Positions 24,404-37,345 are shown, counted from the stretch's first letter. The stretch: 64,000 bases of DNA from Casuarina equisetifolia (GCA_028551475.1 CM052355.1:10416001-10480000); one strand, 5' to 3'. The notes: generated from the sequence alone by a model not told the origin. Translations and numbers: made by a program.

Positions 24404-27400
24404 TCAAGAGCACCACTCTCTAGCATTGTGGAACATTCGCAACCATGGACTAGGACCTTTTTGGTCCACATTCCATTGCTTTGGGTACCAAGGAAACTGC
24501 CACATCAAGAAGCAACGCTCTGGATGAGGCATCATGGCAAGATGCCTCCCATCTGGAGAACAAATCGCTGCAACCCCTAAAGGAGAGCCATTCAAATTGA
24601 AGGGGTAAGTTTCCGTCACATTCCCATCATCATCACAATATCTTAATGGGGCCAAGTCTGAGTGAAGCACACGATCAAAAACGCCATCATCAGGGAAGAA
24701 TGCCCTTCCCTCACCATGAGCGGCCCATACACCCAATGTACTACCCTCCATTCCTTTGAACATTATAGCCGGTGATTCCTTTATTGACACACTTGTGAAG
24801 CGACATTCAAAACGTCCTGATTCATTATGAATGAACCTTGGCTGAGATGGATCCCCACCAGCACCAAGCACCCCACCAACCTGAGGACCAGGGATCCACC
24901 CCAATAAAGCCATAAGTTGACACCCATTGCAAACACCGAGACTGAATGTGTCTGGCCGCCGGTAAAACTCCTGGAATTGATTAAGGAGGGGCTGATTAAA
25001 TCGTATTGATGCACTCCAACCTTTTGCAGAGTCAAGCACATCAGCATAGCTAAAACCTCCAACAAATACGATTCCGCGGAACTCCTGCAGTGAAATGGTT
25101 CCTTTAAGCAGGTCAGACATTGCAACATCCCATGGTTCGAAACCAGCAGCATAAAATGCTGCAGACATTTCTCTGTCCCCATTGCTGCCTTCTTCTCGGA
25201 TCACAGCCACTCGTGGTTTTGAAGTTGCATTCATATATTTCACATCTGTGATGGAAGGAGTAAAGGATAATTCCCATGAAGGCTCATGCCTAAATTTCAG
25301 TCCCTCTTTCTCTAATTCTACACAAGTGGGCAATCTTTGGAGCTTTTCCAGCTGAAAACTGGTATCTTCCCAGATGTCCCTAAGCAGAGAAGTTTCCTCT
25401 TTCAAATGAGTTACCCCATCAACCTTTAACTCTATCAAGGGAGTGGCAGTTACTTGTCCAATGATCTCAGAAGAAACACCGAAACTGCTAAGCTTTTCTA
25501 TTACAGTGTCCAGGTTCTTTTCACTTACCTCAATAATTAGACCAAGTTCTTCTGCAAAGAGGGTTTGTAAAAGGCTCTTCCCATTTGATGTCAAGTTCAA
25601 AACAATACCAAAATTTCCAGCAAACGCCATCTCCAAGGCACAAACCAATAGTCCCCCATCACTAATGTCGTGACCAGCAGAGATCAATTCATCTGCAATA
25701 AGGTCCTGAATGCCCTCAAAAGCCTTTTTCAGGTAAGAAACATCCTCGAGATCAGGAGATTCATCCCCAACTTGGTCAAAAACCTGTGCAAGTGCAGATC
25801 CACCTAACCGCCGCTTTCCCTTACCCAAATCAATGTGCAACAGGACACCGTCATCTCCTAGCTTCAAATCTGGGGTTACTGTTTTTGTTATGTCAGGACA
25901 AGTGACATAGACACTGATCACAAGATTCCCAGGAGCCTTCACTACCTCACCTGCAGCATGCGCTGCCATGGAAAGGCTGTCCTTCCCCCCATCAATAGCA
26001 ATACCTAGTTCAATCATAGTTTCTGAAAGGGCTGTAGCAGCATCATACATGGCTGCCCCTTCCCCATCAAGCTTGGCAGCATACATCCAATTACCGCTTG
26101 CTTTAACATCAGAAAGAGAAGTGACCTTAGCCCAAACAAGATTTGTGAGTGCTTCTCCAATAGCCAACCTTGCCATTGCTTTTGGATCCAGCAGACCTTT
26201 AATCGGTTGCTCTCCAATGGCACATGCACCTCCAGTCAAATTGTTATAAGTCTGAGCAATGACTGCAACATCAGCTAGTGTAATTTGTAAAGGACCAACA
26301 GTTTGCTGCTGAGCCACAAGACCAGTTACACATCTATCCACTTTAGTGGTCAAGAACCGTTTTGAGCAGACAGATGGAAGTCTCAGTAGCCTCTTCAAGG
26401 AGTCCATCACTGTGATCCCTGGAGCAATGTCAAGGGGCTCTACTGCATGGACCACCCGGTGGAATGCAAAGGATTTCTGAGGCATATCACCAAGTACTTT
26501 CTCAAGCTCAAGATCCACAGGAGGAGAAGGTGGGGTGTCACTTGAACTACATTTTTCAATAGCTAAGCTATCAACCAAAACAATACGCCCCGATCCATCT
26601 ATTTTTCCAATAACAGCCATTGAGACCCTTTCTCTATCACAGATTGATTTTAACAGGTTATGGCTTTCAGGCTTCACCAAGATTGCATCTTGCTCCTGAT
26701 ATTCTGCACCCCATATCTCTAAAACGGACATCGTGTGGTCACCAACCACAACCGACCTAATATCAATCTCAGCACCTTTTGGATAAATAATTTCCTTAAC
26801 CACATTACAGTTCCCGCCAGCCCCCTGATCATGAATGCTGACAATTGGGTTAGTCTCCCCCATTTCAATGCAGGCACGAACAACACGATACAATTTTTGT
26901 GCCATCTCAGCATCTCCACGCTGCACAGCATTAAAATCAAGCTCTGCATCATTCTGGCCACTAACCATGCTTGATGCCGCCCCTCCTCCCATTCCAATAC
27001 GATATGCAGGACCACCAATCTTCACAACCAACATTCCAATTTCAGGCTCTCCCTTGACTATATGGGTATGATCAATCTGCCCAATACCTGCACTAAACAT
27101 AATTGGCTTCAACCATTCTCGTCTCTCCCCACTAGGAAGCCTCATTCCAAAGGTTCTAGTGTAGCCCTGAATCAAGGGCTCTCCAAATTTATTCCCATAG
27201 TCTGATGCACCATTACTAGCATCTATGAGGATCTGCAGAGGAGATGCCAAGTTAGACGGGTATGTAAAAGAGTGATCTTCCCATGGAGCATAAGAACCCT
27301 CTATATTGAGATTGCCAACACAATATCCAGCAGTAGATGCAACTACAAAAGATCCCTTTCCTGTTGCATGTGTATCCCTGATGCGTCCTCCTGCACCAGT

Positions 27401-28925
27401 CTCAGCCCCAGGGTAAGGGGCCACCGCACATGGGAAATTATGCGTCTCAGCTGTAAACAAAATGTCAAGGTCGTGAGCAGCTGTCTCTAGGGGACATGTT
27501 GAACCAGGCTGAACAGGTCGCAATTGCTCCACTGGGAAGCCCTTGATAGCACTGGAATTGTCCTTGAACCCAATAACAGAATTATTTGGATTTGCCTGCA
27601 AAGTGCTCTTCACAGTCTGCATGAGAGTCCTGTCCATTACCTGTCCATCAATGATCATCTTACCAGTAAAAAACCAATGCCTGCTATGCTCACTATTGGA
27701 TTGTGCTATGTCAAACAATTCTACATTTGTTGGATTCCGCTTGATTTCCTCCCGAAAGAGACGTGTGTAATACTGTAGATCTTGCTCATCAAATGCCAAA
27801 CCCATCTCCAGATTAATTTCCTCCAATGCTTTCCGGCCTTTCTCCATGACAGGTATATATCGAACTTCATCTGGAACCATATCAGTCTTAAATGAAGTAA
27901 GCTTCTGAGTATAAACACACTCAGTCATCCGATCATGAACCATTGCAGCAAACTCATTAATCTGCTGGTCTTGCAACACACCCTTACTATACAACAAATA
28001 CCTCCTTGAACGTTCCATGCGGGTCACCTCTGTCAACCCACAAGCTTGGCAAATGGATACAGCATTAGAAGACCACGCTGTTGTAAAAGACAGCCGAGGC
28101 CCAACCTCAACTATAACTGAACTCAACCCCTGCTGACTCTTCTTCTCAAGAAAACTCTCTGTCCCTAAATTCTCAGGTTCATAAGTCTCCTGAAGAAGCC
28201 ACTTAAGGACAGGAAGCTTTTCGCTTGAAAGCCCTGAATCAAGGCCAATATTGAAGCACTGTTCAGTCCTCAAACTGACAATCTGGTTCGACACTTTGCT
28301 TTGAACAGACTTCAAAAGTTCAGCAGTTGCCCCTTCCTGAAGTAGTGGCACCCGGTAAAAATGGATAACTTCCTCCATAGGCTTCTCTACCAAGTTTGAT
28401 TCCTCATCCACGGTACTGCTCACCCCACCAGAAATGGTAGCCTTCGGCTTTGCTTGGACATGACATCCCAATGAGACACTTCTTCTGTTAGAAATACCCA
28501 GCCTTGGAACTTGTCTACGCAGCGCACTCCACAATAAACGACTTCTCTGACTACGGAAATTCCTGGGCAAAAACAGATTTTGCCTTCTGGTACCCTGTTT
28601 ATGGGAAAACGAAAAAACAACTGTTATCAAATCTGCTAGCTTAAGCCACAGCCCAGACACAGAACCCATCCACCCAATCAAAGAAAAGAAGAACCTAAAA
28701 CTTCGCTCATTCGATTGGAAACACAGAAGTGGTCTAGCAAAATGGAATAGAAGGAAATAAAAAACCATATTTTTGTTAACCGAACAAAACAAAGGTGATT
28801 TTCTCATAAAGAAATCCCCAACTCTTTCGAATATTTTAGCCACGACTCCTCGGCAACCAAACAAAGGGATAGTGACAACATACCTGCAAGAATTCAGCCG
28901 CCGTAATTTCCCGAACTCCAGCCAT
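24404..28925 (-). CDS. PUR4: Phosphoribosylformylglycinamidine synthase, organellar (FGAM synthase)
   Basis: Catalyses the ATP- and glutamine-dependent FGAR to FGAM step of purine synthesis; in plants it works in chloroplasts and mitochondria. Two coding exons: a 14-codon first exon (28925-28884, MAGVREITAAEFLQ) and one long exon (28594-24404), joined at Gln-Gly. Total 1410 aa, close to the Arabidopsis length as recalled (about 1400). A basic, Ser/Arg-rich transit peptide covers about residues 1-70. Then come the large-type FGAM synthase N-terminal part, two PurM-like halves (NSEHSRHWFF, ETHNFPCAVAPY, HDQGAGGNCN, DGGKDSLSMAA, SAGHDISDGG) and a C-terminal class-I glutamine amidotransferase. 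The amidotransferase triad is visible: C1236 in GVCNGCQ, and H1371 and E1373 in MPHPERC. The long open frame extends upstream of 28594, but that part is intron 1. The gene looks intact. Confidence 0.95.
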
Positions 28926-28940
28926 TCCCGGAGACCTGAA

Positions 28941-29176
28941 CTAATAACACATAGAAATTCAGAACAAAAAGTTACTCTTTGCACGGGTCCATAATTTAAC
29001 ACTTTCTAAGGAAAAAATTCCCATAAAATGCTTCCGCTTGAAGAATAAAAAAGAGACCTAAGTCAATCACACCAGCATCTGATTCTCAACGCTGAGTTTA
29101 ACTCAACGACGATAAGTAACAAAAAGGAATCTAATCAGCCAGGAGGGCAACAACAAGAATATGAGAGAGAGATAAC
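28941..29176 (-). other. Probable 5'-UTR intron of the FGAM synthase gene
   Basis: On the minus strand a donor (AAAGG-GTTATC context, GT at 29176-29175) and an acceptor (GTTATTAG ending at 28941) flank this stretch, 16 bp before the start codon. This is inferred from splice-site look only. Confidence 0.35.
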
Positions 29177-29215
29177 CTTTACGCAACTCGCCGGCGACAA
29201 GAGGGACAGTGAAGC

Positions 29216-29223
29216 TAGGGTTT
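29216..29223 (-). promoter_or_regulatory. Telo-box in the FGAM synthase promoter/leader
   Basis: AAACCCTA on the minus strand, close to the inferred 5' end of the FGAM synthase transcript. Telo-boxes are common near start sites of plant genes active in dividing cells, such as ribosomal and nucleotide-synthesis genes. Function here is inferred. Confidence 0.55.
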
Positions 29224-29813
29224 TAGTCTGCAATAAACCCCACACATTGTGCGGACTTGTGAGTGATGAGCAGCAATTCTTTTTTAATTTTCATTTTCTT
29301 TCCGAACAGGGATTTTCCTCTTTCGTCGCCGCACGTGTACGAGAGAATCTATCATGAGCTAGCCTGCAGGGAGTGTGTTGGACGGTTCAGATATCTTTGC
29401 GCGTACCAAACGAAGAGCCCAGATTTGCTTGGTCTCGCCTGGTCCTAGCCGTTCAACTTAGATTTTGTTCCCAACTTAATTGCAGTGGATCTTTTGTCAT
29501 CTATGTCGTAATGGAAATTATATGATAGATCTCTTACCATATTTTAGCCATAAGAGACACTTTTGTTAACATCAAGTTCCTTCGTAGGTAACTAATGATT
29601 TCATGCCTACCACCAATTTTCGTCTCTTTTAAAAGAGAGTATAAGATCCACAAAATTTTTGTATTTTAATTCAACTAAATTACTCAATAAAATGTTTAAA
29701 TATTGTAAATATATATTGTTGACAATCCAAAAATATATACTTATTAAATAATAAATACAAAATATATTTGAGATTCATAAACTAGTATTTTAGTTAAACT
29801 TTGAGTCTTATTT

Positions 29814-30250
29814 AATGTGATGTTAGGAATTAGATTGATATATTATAATCTTGTTCAACTTTCCTAAGGTATATTCAAGAAATATATATTTTACCTCGTT
29901 TAAATTTAAATTTAAATTTAAAATATATATTATTATGCAAAAAAAAGTTTTAAAAATAATTTTTTTTCCTTCCAACGCACACATTTGAAAGAAGAGAAAA
30001 TTTTAAACTTACATTTACAAGTAGAAAGTTAAAGTTAATGTAATATCAGGAATTAGATTGATATATTATAATCTTGTTCAACTTTCCTAAGGTATATTTA
30101 AAAAATATATATTTTACTTCATTTAAATTTAAATTTAAATTTAAAATATATATTATTATGCAAAAAAAAAATTTAAAATAATTTTTTTTCCTTTCAACCT
30201 ACTCATTTGAAAGAAGAGAAAATTTTAAACTTACATTTACAAGTAGGAAC
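29814..30250. repeat. Tandem duplication, two copies of about 223 bp
   Basis: The unit starts near AATGTGATGTTAGGAATTAG at 29814 and again near 30037, with matching text through to ACATTTACAAGTAG at the end of each copy. Offsets are constant at 223 bp. Each copy carries a palindromic ATTTAAATTTAAATTTAAAT stretch; a similar stretch recurs near 30320 outside the duplication. A few substitutions separate the copies. Confidence 0.85.
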
Positions 30251-33200
30251 TCTTTAACTTTTTGTCATGAAGTCAAGGGGATACTTCGTTAACTATTATT
30301 ATTTAACACCTCTTTAATTATAAATTTAAATTTAAATTTAAATTGAAGATTAAACTATTTAATAAGTTATTGTTAGAAGATTTTTTTTTTCAAAAGAAAA
30401 CTTAAGAGTTACTGTCACTTCACATGTTTAGAAAACTGGGTGGATACTTATGGGTCGATTATCACTTTCTGAGGCTTCCCGGGTCTGGACAAGTTATTCC
30501 GTAATTGTGGGTCGACTGGCTTTTTGGGGTTCCATCCGTGCTACGAATGGAACAAGTTATTCCATACGTCAACCCAGAGCAGTCTTTTACCACTTTTACG
30601 GACTATAGAGCTCGACGAATATGTGGTCTTTTTACCAAACTCCAAACAAATCATGGCCTCCAGATTTTCTTTTGCCCTGGTACGAAAAGTCAAGGAGATT
30701 GAAAGGAGAAAAAGAGGAGCGGGAGAAAGGATCTCTGGTTCGCTGTCAGGCGAACTCCATTGAAGTCCTCTGGGAGATCGAGGGAATGACTAGGTCATCA
30801 TCTCATCAAGCAGGCATATTTGGGCCTCGCCAGACCAGTAAACAGTTCGCTTTACCGTACCATAACAATAATGCAAAATTAACAACTCAGAAAACAGGCG
30901 GTAATGCAGAAACTACTGACAAGACTTTCCGCGTTGCACCAGATGCTTGCATCAGAGACAAGGATGAGATGCTGAAAGGTCGGTAGGGGCACACATGGGA
31001 GCTCTGGCGGTTTGTTTATTGAAGGGACAGTAAACAGAGAGACCAGAAACTACAGCAAAGGCACCGCCAACAGCTTTAGTTGTGACCCGCGTTAAAGCTG
31101 TTGAGGACCGGGGAAGTGTTCAGGATGCCTAAAAAAGACACAAGATTTTAGTCCTGAGGGATACCTTAGGTGGAATCACTTCCTGACACGGCTAGCAATC
31201 ATAGGAGTAATCCACATGCCATATTAATGACAATTTCCAGTCTTAGAAAGTGTATTGTTCCAACAATGAAGTTCTGAATGGCAGGAAGAGAAAGAAGGAT
31301 GCATTTATGGCTAACAAGAAGAGGCGACCTTCAAAGGGAAACTCATTCGGATTCATGTCATAAACTCTGCGATCAAATCATTCAAAATAAGAAGCAGGAA
31401 AGGAAGAAACCAATTTAGAGAGACATCATGAGTTTAAACAAACGTTTCCAGAACCTTGATAGATATTTCAGCGATATATTCATAAAGACATCCATTGTAA
31501 GAAGTGTGCTTACTAAACGCAAGGTTCACACATAAGGAGTAGTTCCTAACCAATCGAAATGAATTCAAATTAACCAAATTGACATAAGAAGGCTGATGAG
31601 ATGGAGCACAACATCATCCGAGACATAAGGAAACTAAAAAAAAAACTACTCTCATATTATCAAATGAACACCAAAACCAGGATCGAGGTAAGTTTTCTTA
31701 GATTAAGCACAACACCCCTTACCTCCCATCCCCTCCCCAACAATAATCCCAAGAGAAAAAGGAAAGGAGAAAAGAGATGTAGAAGTAGAAATTGAAAGCT
31801 TGAAGACATCCATTGGAAAACCACTGGCAGTGAAATTTGGCTCAGGCAAATCTAGTATCAACTACTATACACCGCTATCAATCCAATCACATTCCTCTCA
31901 CATCAATATACAATCTTTAGTAAAACATACAACAATCCCTCTCATTAAATTACAGGAAATGATCCCCGCATTTTTTTCCCAATTTTCATCCTCCAACTAT
32001 AATTTGGACTTACAAACAGGCATGTGCATGCACGGTTTGGCCATAAAATTTCCTTTGTCAACAATACCATCTAGCACAAAAGATATATCCAGATCTAAAG
32101 ACAACCAATCCTTCTAGACACTTGCTAGCCACCTTGTCATATACCAGCATGAAACCATGTTTTCAACAACACCGCCTTGGAAACTTGTCAAACTTCGACC
32201 ACCTTCTACCAAAGAAGAGAAGTGAAGGGCAAAGAGATATACAAGAACCGCCCACTTGTTACGTGTCCAGCATATACAAACAAACAACGAATGAATTGAC
32301 TTGGTGGGCAAGTTGCACTTTCCTTTTCAAGGGGAGATGTATAAGGTTCTAGCACATAATTGAAGCAGCGAAAGTAGTGAGATGTAATAACCACGTTTGG
32401 AGTGTAGCAACTTTCAAATTTCATATGTTCTTTTACCCCTCACACTTTATTTGAATGTTTAGCTCGTAGGCTTGGTTATATTGAGAAAAGAATACCATTT
32501 TGTAACATTAGTTATTCTAGTTATGCTAAAAGAGAATTAGTATGACCTAAAAAAAATACTAGTTATATTAAAAAGGATTAATTCATGTTACAATTTAATT
32601 TCTTAAAGTTACTTTCGAAATTAGTATCCTTTAATAAAGAATTAATGCAGGATTTGACACCTCTACAGCATCAAGTCTATTCACCCATTCAATGTGGAAT
32701 ATAACTTCCTGATGACTCAAATTAATGACTTATGAAGCTATATGACCCAAAACTCTGAAAATCTTTGCCTATAGTTCATCATTGCAAATCTATGGAATAG
32801 TATCACACAAGTTATCGTAGTATACATTGTCAATAATATGGTAGAAGATATATTGATTCTTTATGTTCAACTTCAGATTTCATACCATCGTCATATTTTC
32901 TGAGTATCTTCTCCTGAAGACATGAATTGTGGTTTTAGGAGTTGTAGGAAAAAAGTCTCCATGCTGCATCAAAAAACTACTTCACCTAAAAGAACCCACT
33001 GAACTACAAAAGCTTTCGTGTTGTAATCAGGTCCAATTCCCTTGCCATCTGGAATTTGTTAGTTAAATGAACTAGCAGCTTTGTGAAAAGGAAAACTACA
33101 AGACAAATGATATTGGATGTCCCTATTCTCTCAAACTGCTTCTACAAAATCAAATATATTGCCATATGCATTCACATAAATTACCAAATACTTCTTCATT

Positions 33201-34097
33201 CAACATGAACAACTAAACTCGCATACAAAGACATATTGAATACTTAGGTCAAGGACTTTTAGGCGTCCATGTCCTAATATTCTATAACTACAACAGTTAA
33301 GATGAAAAGGAACCTGTGATTGCAGCCCTTAATGCAATCTGTATATTAGCTTATCCACCCTACAACACTTCATAATCCGAATGATTCGTGATTGGTAGTA
33401 GAAACCAACTAAATCACTCTCATTATAAGACTTTGAGCTTTCAAGAATGAAACCCGGCTGCTTTGTTTCGTCAGACATGACCCCAGTAACAAGGCCTGGA
33501 GTATGGCAACTGTAAAGCATCCAAAACAACTTTCTGCACACCCTGAATTATCACTGACCTCATTGATTTAAAAAGTTAAAAGGACCCATGCATGAATAAA
33601 CTCCTCTCTCTGTCAAAGCTCTAGAAATTGTCCAGCCACTGTACTATCATTCAAAGAGAAGCTTTGATCTACATTCTATCGAGATCATAGTAGGGTTTCA
33701 GCAGCATCATTGCCCGCGAAGAACAAAACATGAGCTAGTAAATAAAATGATGCACAAACTCGGTTCCATTTAAAATTCAAAAATCAAAGACACGCACTTA
33801 ATCTACTGACCTGCTTAACAGAAGAAAATCCTTCCGTAATTTGCAATTCCAACTTCATTTCTTGACTACTCTTTTGTCTACAACATCAAAAATGAATTCT
33901 TCAAGAGCAACTTGTTTAGAGAGAGAACAAAGAAAACCATTAGCTTGGAGGTAAACATACTCGTCCGGAACTCAGTAGAGAGATTCACAAACAAAAGATA
34001 TAACCAAAAAGTCCTAACTTCCGTGTTATGTTTACAGGAATATTTCAGAACATTTTTGCACAAAAACAAGTCAGCAAAACCAAACTAACACGAATTC

Positions 34098-34170
34098 CTC
34101 CCTCTCTTTCTCTCTTTCTCTCTTTCCCTCTTCCTCTCTTCCTCTCTTCCTCTCTCTCTCTCTCTCCATC
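34098..34170. repeat. CT-rich microsatellite
   Basis: Interrupted (CT)n/(CTTT)n tract just downstream of the AHL stop, probably in its 3' UTR. Confidence 0.85.
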
Positions 34171-34185
34171 CGTCCCTCCCTCTTC

Positions 34186-35175
34186 TCAGTAAGGAGGAGT
34201 AGAACGAGGAGGGGTGACCCAAAAAACATCGGCAGGCATCTGACCATTTGGTAGCAAGTTTGGAGGTAAATTGTACATGGGCATTGAAGCTGATGCTTGT
34301 TCACCCAAATTCTGACATGCTGAACCTCCCGTGTTCCCTGAATTAACCCCAGATTGTTGCTGCACTTGCATTCCCTCCCCAGCTGGCTCATCCTCTAGCG
34401 GCAACCTCTCATACGTTGCATTTGTAAACGTCGCCGCAATCACCATGACTGGACCCGACGCCACCAGCGGACCTGCAACAGTCCCACCGACAACCTGACC
34501 TTGGCCGCCAGCTAAATACACAGTTAGCCCCGTTGTCCCTGGCGGCGATGGGGCAGGCAAGAAGGCACCCGATAGAGATAATATTTCAAATCTTCCATGA
34601 AGGGTAACGATTCCCCCGGGTGCAGTAGGTTGCCTAAGACTGACATTGCTAACAATGCCACTGCCACTGAGAACCGAAACCCCCCTATGCCGCCTATTAG
34701 CAAACGTGGATATGCACTCCGCAATGTCGCAGCCATTGCTGATTTCCAACACATGACTTCGGAGAGCATTAGGACTTTCTTTGGTGATCACTATTGGAGG
34801 CTTTGGTTTGTTCTTCGAACCGGGCGGTCGGCCTCGAGGCCTGCGGCCACTACTACCAGGCTCGACAGCTTCTTGGGTCCCGGCGTTGGGGTCCTCGGAT
34901 TCGCGATCATTTTCTCGGCTATCTTCCTCTTCCGGGATTTGCTTCTGTGGAGTGGTGTTGCTGGTACTACTATTGGTGGGAGTCGTGTTCGTGTTACTGT
35001 TGTTGTTGTGGGTGGGGGTGATGCTGTTTTCCATGAAGTCTTGCTCCCTTATTGACCCGAGCCGGTTTGTTCCGGCACTGTCGTCGTCAGGGTTTCTCAG
35101 GTCAAGCGATAGGGCTGAGGACATGGGGTCCACCCCTCTCATCGCCACATTTCCAGCCCACCATCGATTCGCCAT
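34186..35175 (-). CDS. AT-hook motif nuclear-localized (AHL) protein, type I
   Basis: Intronless gene of 329 aa. It has one AT-hook ([17 protein letters not shown], about residues 109-125), which binds the minor groove of AT-rich DNA, and then a PPC/DUF296 domain with the [10 protein letters not shown] core that forms trimers. One AT-hook with no intron is typical of the clade A AHLs. The N-terminus MANRWWAGN matches the group around AHL22. These proteins repress genes for hypocotyl growth and alter flowering and defence by recruiting chromatin partners. A low-complexity Asn/Thr/Ser stretch (about 53-75) and an acidic patch precede the AT-hook; the C-terminus ends TPPY. The start fits the conserved MAN-WW opening. 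The exact orthologue is not assigned. Confidence 0.94.
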   Translation of the reverse strand: MANRWWAGNVAMRGVDPMSSALSLDLRNPDDDSAGTNRLGSIREQDFMENSITPTHNNNSNTNTTPTNSSTSNTTPQKQIPEEEDSRENDRESEDPNAGTQEAVEPGSSGRRPRGRPPGSKNKPKPPIVITKESPNALRSHVLEISNGCDIAECISTFANRRHRGVSVLSGSGIVSNVSLRQPTAPGGIVTLHGRFEILSLSGAFLPAPSPPGTTGLTVYLAGGQGQVVGGTVAGPLVASGPVMVIAATFTNATYERLPLEDEPAGEGMQVQQQSGVNSGNTGGSACQNLGEQASASMPMYNLPPNLLPNGQMPADVFWVTPPRSTPPY

Positions 35176-36778
35176 GTTCGACTCCTGGAAGAGAAAAGGC
35201 CTTCACTTTTCAGAAATTTAAGCAAGAAGGAAAAGGAAGAACCAAATACGATTCTCTTTGTTATCCTTCTTGTTCTTTGTATCTCTTACACACACACTCT
35301 CTCTCCCCCTGTCTCTTTCTTTAATTGCCTTGTTGCGCCAATGATGACAAACACCCAACTAAGGGAAGTAACTGTTTGTTGCTTGGATATCCAACAAACA
35401 GAGAATTGGATAAAGATTCTAGCTTCTTCCCCTTCTTCCTTTTTGTTTGTTTTGCTGCTTTTGTAGATTTTAGATCTCAAAAAAAGCACCACATTTAACA
35501 GATATACTCCAAAACCTTATCCCCTTTCCTAACCCAAACCCAGCCAGCCGTCCTGCATGAATCGGACACTACACATATGGGTTTCCTTTGTTTTGCGTGA
35601 AAACCCTAACCGGAAGAAGTGTAAATTGCAAAAATCAGACCCACCAGACAACAGAAAGAGAAAACCATAGAAAACCCAGGAACATCGAAGATCTAGCGCC
35701 AATAATTCACACCGGACAGACAAAACCTTTCCTTGCCCTCCGTTCAATCAGAAAAGAAAGCCATTTTCATGAAACCCAGCTACGTGAACAGCCAGTGCCT
35801 AGGGTAAGCTTCTCCTTTCTGAACGTAAAACACTAGGAGAGGCTGTGGTTGTACTACTACCTTTAGGTACGGTTGCAGCAACGGTTTCCGGTCTCATCTA
35901 GGTGTCCTCGGGCTCTTTGAGGCAGCATCTTGAGTCCTGTTTCGTTGCAGGGGGTGTACGTTGAAGACGACAGCACTTCCCCACCCTGGCGTGAGGTATG
36001 AGGAATTCGTATATCACTGCACCAATCTAAAGCGGTTTTGCAGTGGTCTAACTTTACTTGTAATCGCAGTCCTGTCTTCTCGATCAAAGTTTCAAGCTGA
36101 GAGTTGGGTGAGCTATAATTATCTACACACTCATTTATGACACCCACCTAAACACACCAATCAGCAACCACAAATCACGGCATGAACCTGCAGACCCCAT
36201 GTGCTCAGTTTCTATTGGTGGCTGAGACAGGGTACCATAGGGAAGGATGCATGGGATTGAAGGGAAGTACAAAGAAGGTCTGAGAATTTTTGGAGAAGGT
36301 GTGGACTTTCACTCCGCTTGACATTAAAAGAGAGGGCGGGTGGCGTGGGGTAACGTGCGCATGGAGTAGTGGGAACACGTCACTGTCTGCGAGTCCCGAC
36401 AAGGCCTCCCCTGCAAACATCACCGCCAAAAACCCAGCCACCAGACTACCCTTCCCCCCACTACGACTCGGCCTTCTCTCATCTGCATTCAAAATTTTGC
36501 TGTTACCGATGCCACGGGGATAAGCCCTGCAACACCTGAGATGAGCCTTTATTTTTTCTTTTCCGCCTGCGACAATCTGCGACCAGATTCAGAGAAAGAG
36601 AGAGAGAATTTCGGCTCCGTTCATAGAAAAAGAAAAAGCTAAGCGGAGATCTATGACAGCTTTCAGACAGGTTCTCAGCTTGGAAAGCTCAAAAAGCCTT
36701 CCCTGCGTTTCTGGGTTTCCGGGTCTCGGATTAAACGCCAACGTCCACCGCGCTGCACCCGACGAAAATCAGAGATAT

Positions 36779-36779
36779 T

Positions 36780-36834
<55 letters not shown>
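36779..36834 (+). repeat. (TTTC)n microsatellite
   Basis: About 14 uninterrupted TTTC units, in the intergenic space about 0.5 kb upstream of the TL15 start. Confidence 0.95.
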
Positions 36835-36836
<2 letters not shown>

Positions 36837-37278
36837 GGTGGAAACCATTTGGAAGTAATGAGATACTAATTAACTTGCTATCTGTAACTATGGGAACTCT
36901 TCCGAAACGGTTGGGAAAAGAGAAACAAAGTGGAAGTTGGAATAATTATACTACTTTCAATATCACATGATTCAGATCTAAAATCTTTTATAAATATTGT
37001 TCTGCAAGTCCACGTCTTTATCTTATCATAAAATGTTGTATTTTAATAATGATAAAATTTAACGTTAAACATTCTAGGAGCTTATGACTTAGTCAACGCT
37101 TCAACTTCAAGATTTGCTCTATCCCCCACCGGATACTGAGCCGGTGAACAGATCATCACCAACCGTTACCCAACCCGTTGGCAGTTAGCAAGTCTCTTTC
37201 CAAAACGGGCCAATTTGACCCACAAGGCTCCGCCCGTTTGCCGAACAGACCAAAAGGCCCAGACCGGTAAAGAACCAC

Positions 37279-37284
37279 CACGTG
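37279..37284 (+). promoter_or_regulatory. G-box upstream of TL15
   Basis: CACGTG within CCACGTGTCG, 62 bp before the TL15 start codon. It fits a light-regulated gene; regulation is inferred. Confidence 0.45.
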
Positions 37285-37345
37285 TCGTAAAGTTACGCTT
37301 ACCATATCCTAGATGAAACGGCACGATCACAGACTAATTTTCGAG

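Larger units (their letters stand above)
29230..34185. other. Long intergenic region
   Basis: About 5 kb with no recognised coding domain. Bases 29640-30370 are very AT-rich and contain a 223-bp tandem duplication. Bases 30430-31190 have more balanced composition, but their short open frames match nothing known to me. The rest is AT-rich DNA leading into the AHL 3' flank. Confidence 0.5.
35176..37345. other. Intergenic region between divergent AHL and TL15 genes
   Basis: It holds the AHL leader/promoter (CT-rich stretch near 35270-35310 on the plus strand) and the TL15 promoter. Two unrecognised minus-strand open frames, 36492-36205 and 36147-35863, sit either side of an acceptor-like TTTAG. 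A (TTTC)n run is at 36779-36834. Confidence 0.5.

Noticed and set aside
24781..28620. Many open frames of 60-130 codons on both strands within the FGAM synthase exon
   Set aside because: They overlap a conserved 1.4-thousand-residue enzyme in other frames and show no domain of their own.
28603..29002. N-terminal extension of FGAM synthase from the long open frame
   Set aside because: It lies in intron 1 and upstream DNA; a mini-exon with correct splice sites restores the known N-terminus.
34597..35324. Plus-strand open frames up to 152 codons opposite the AHL gene
   Set aside because: They are antisense to a well-conserved AHL coding region and match no family.
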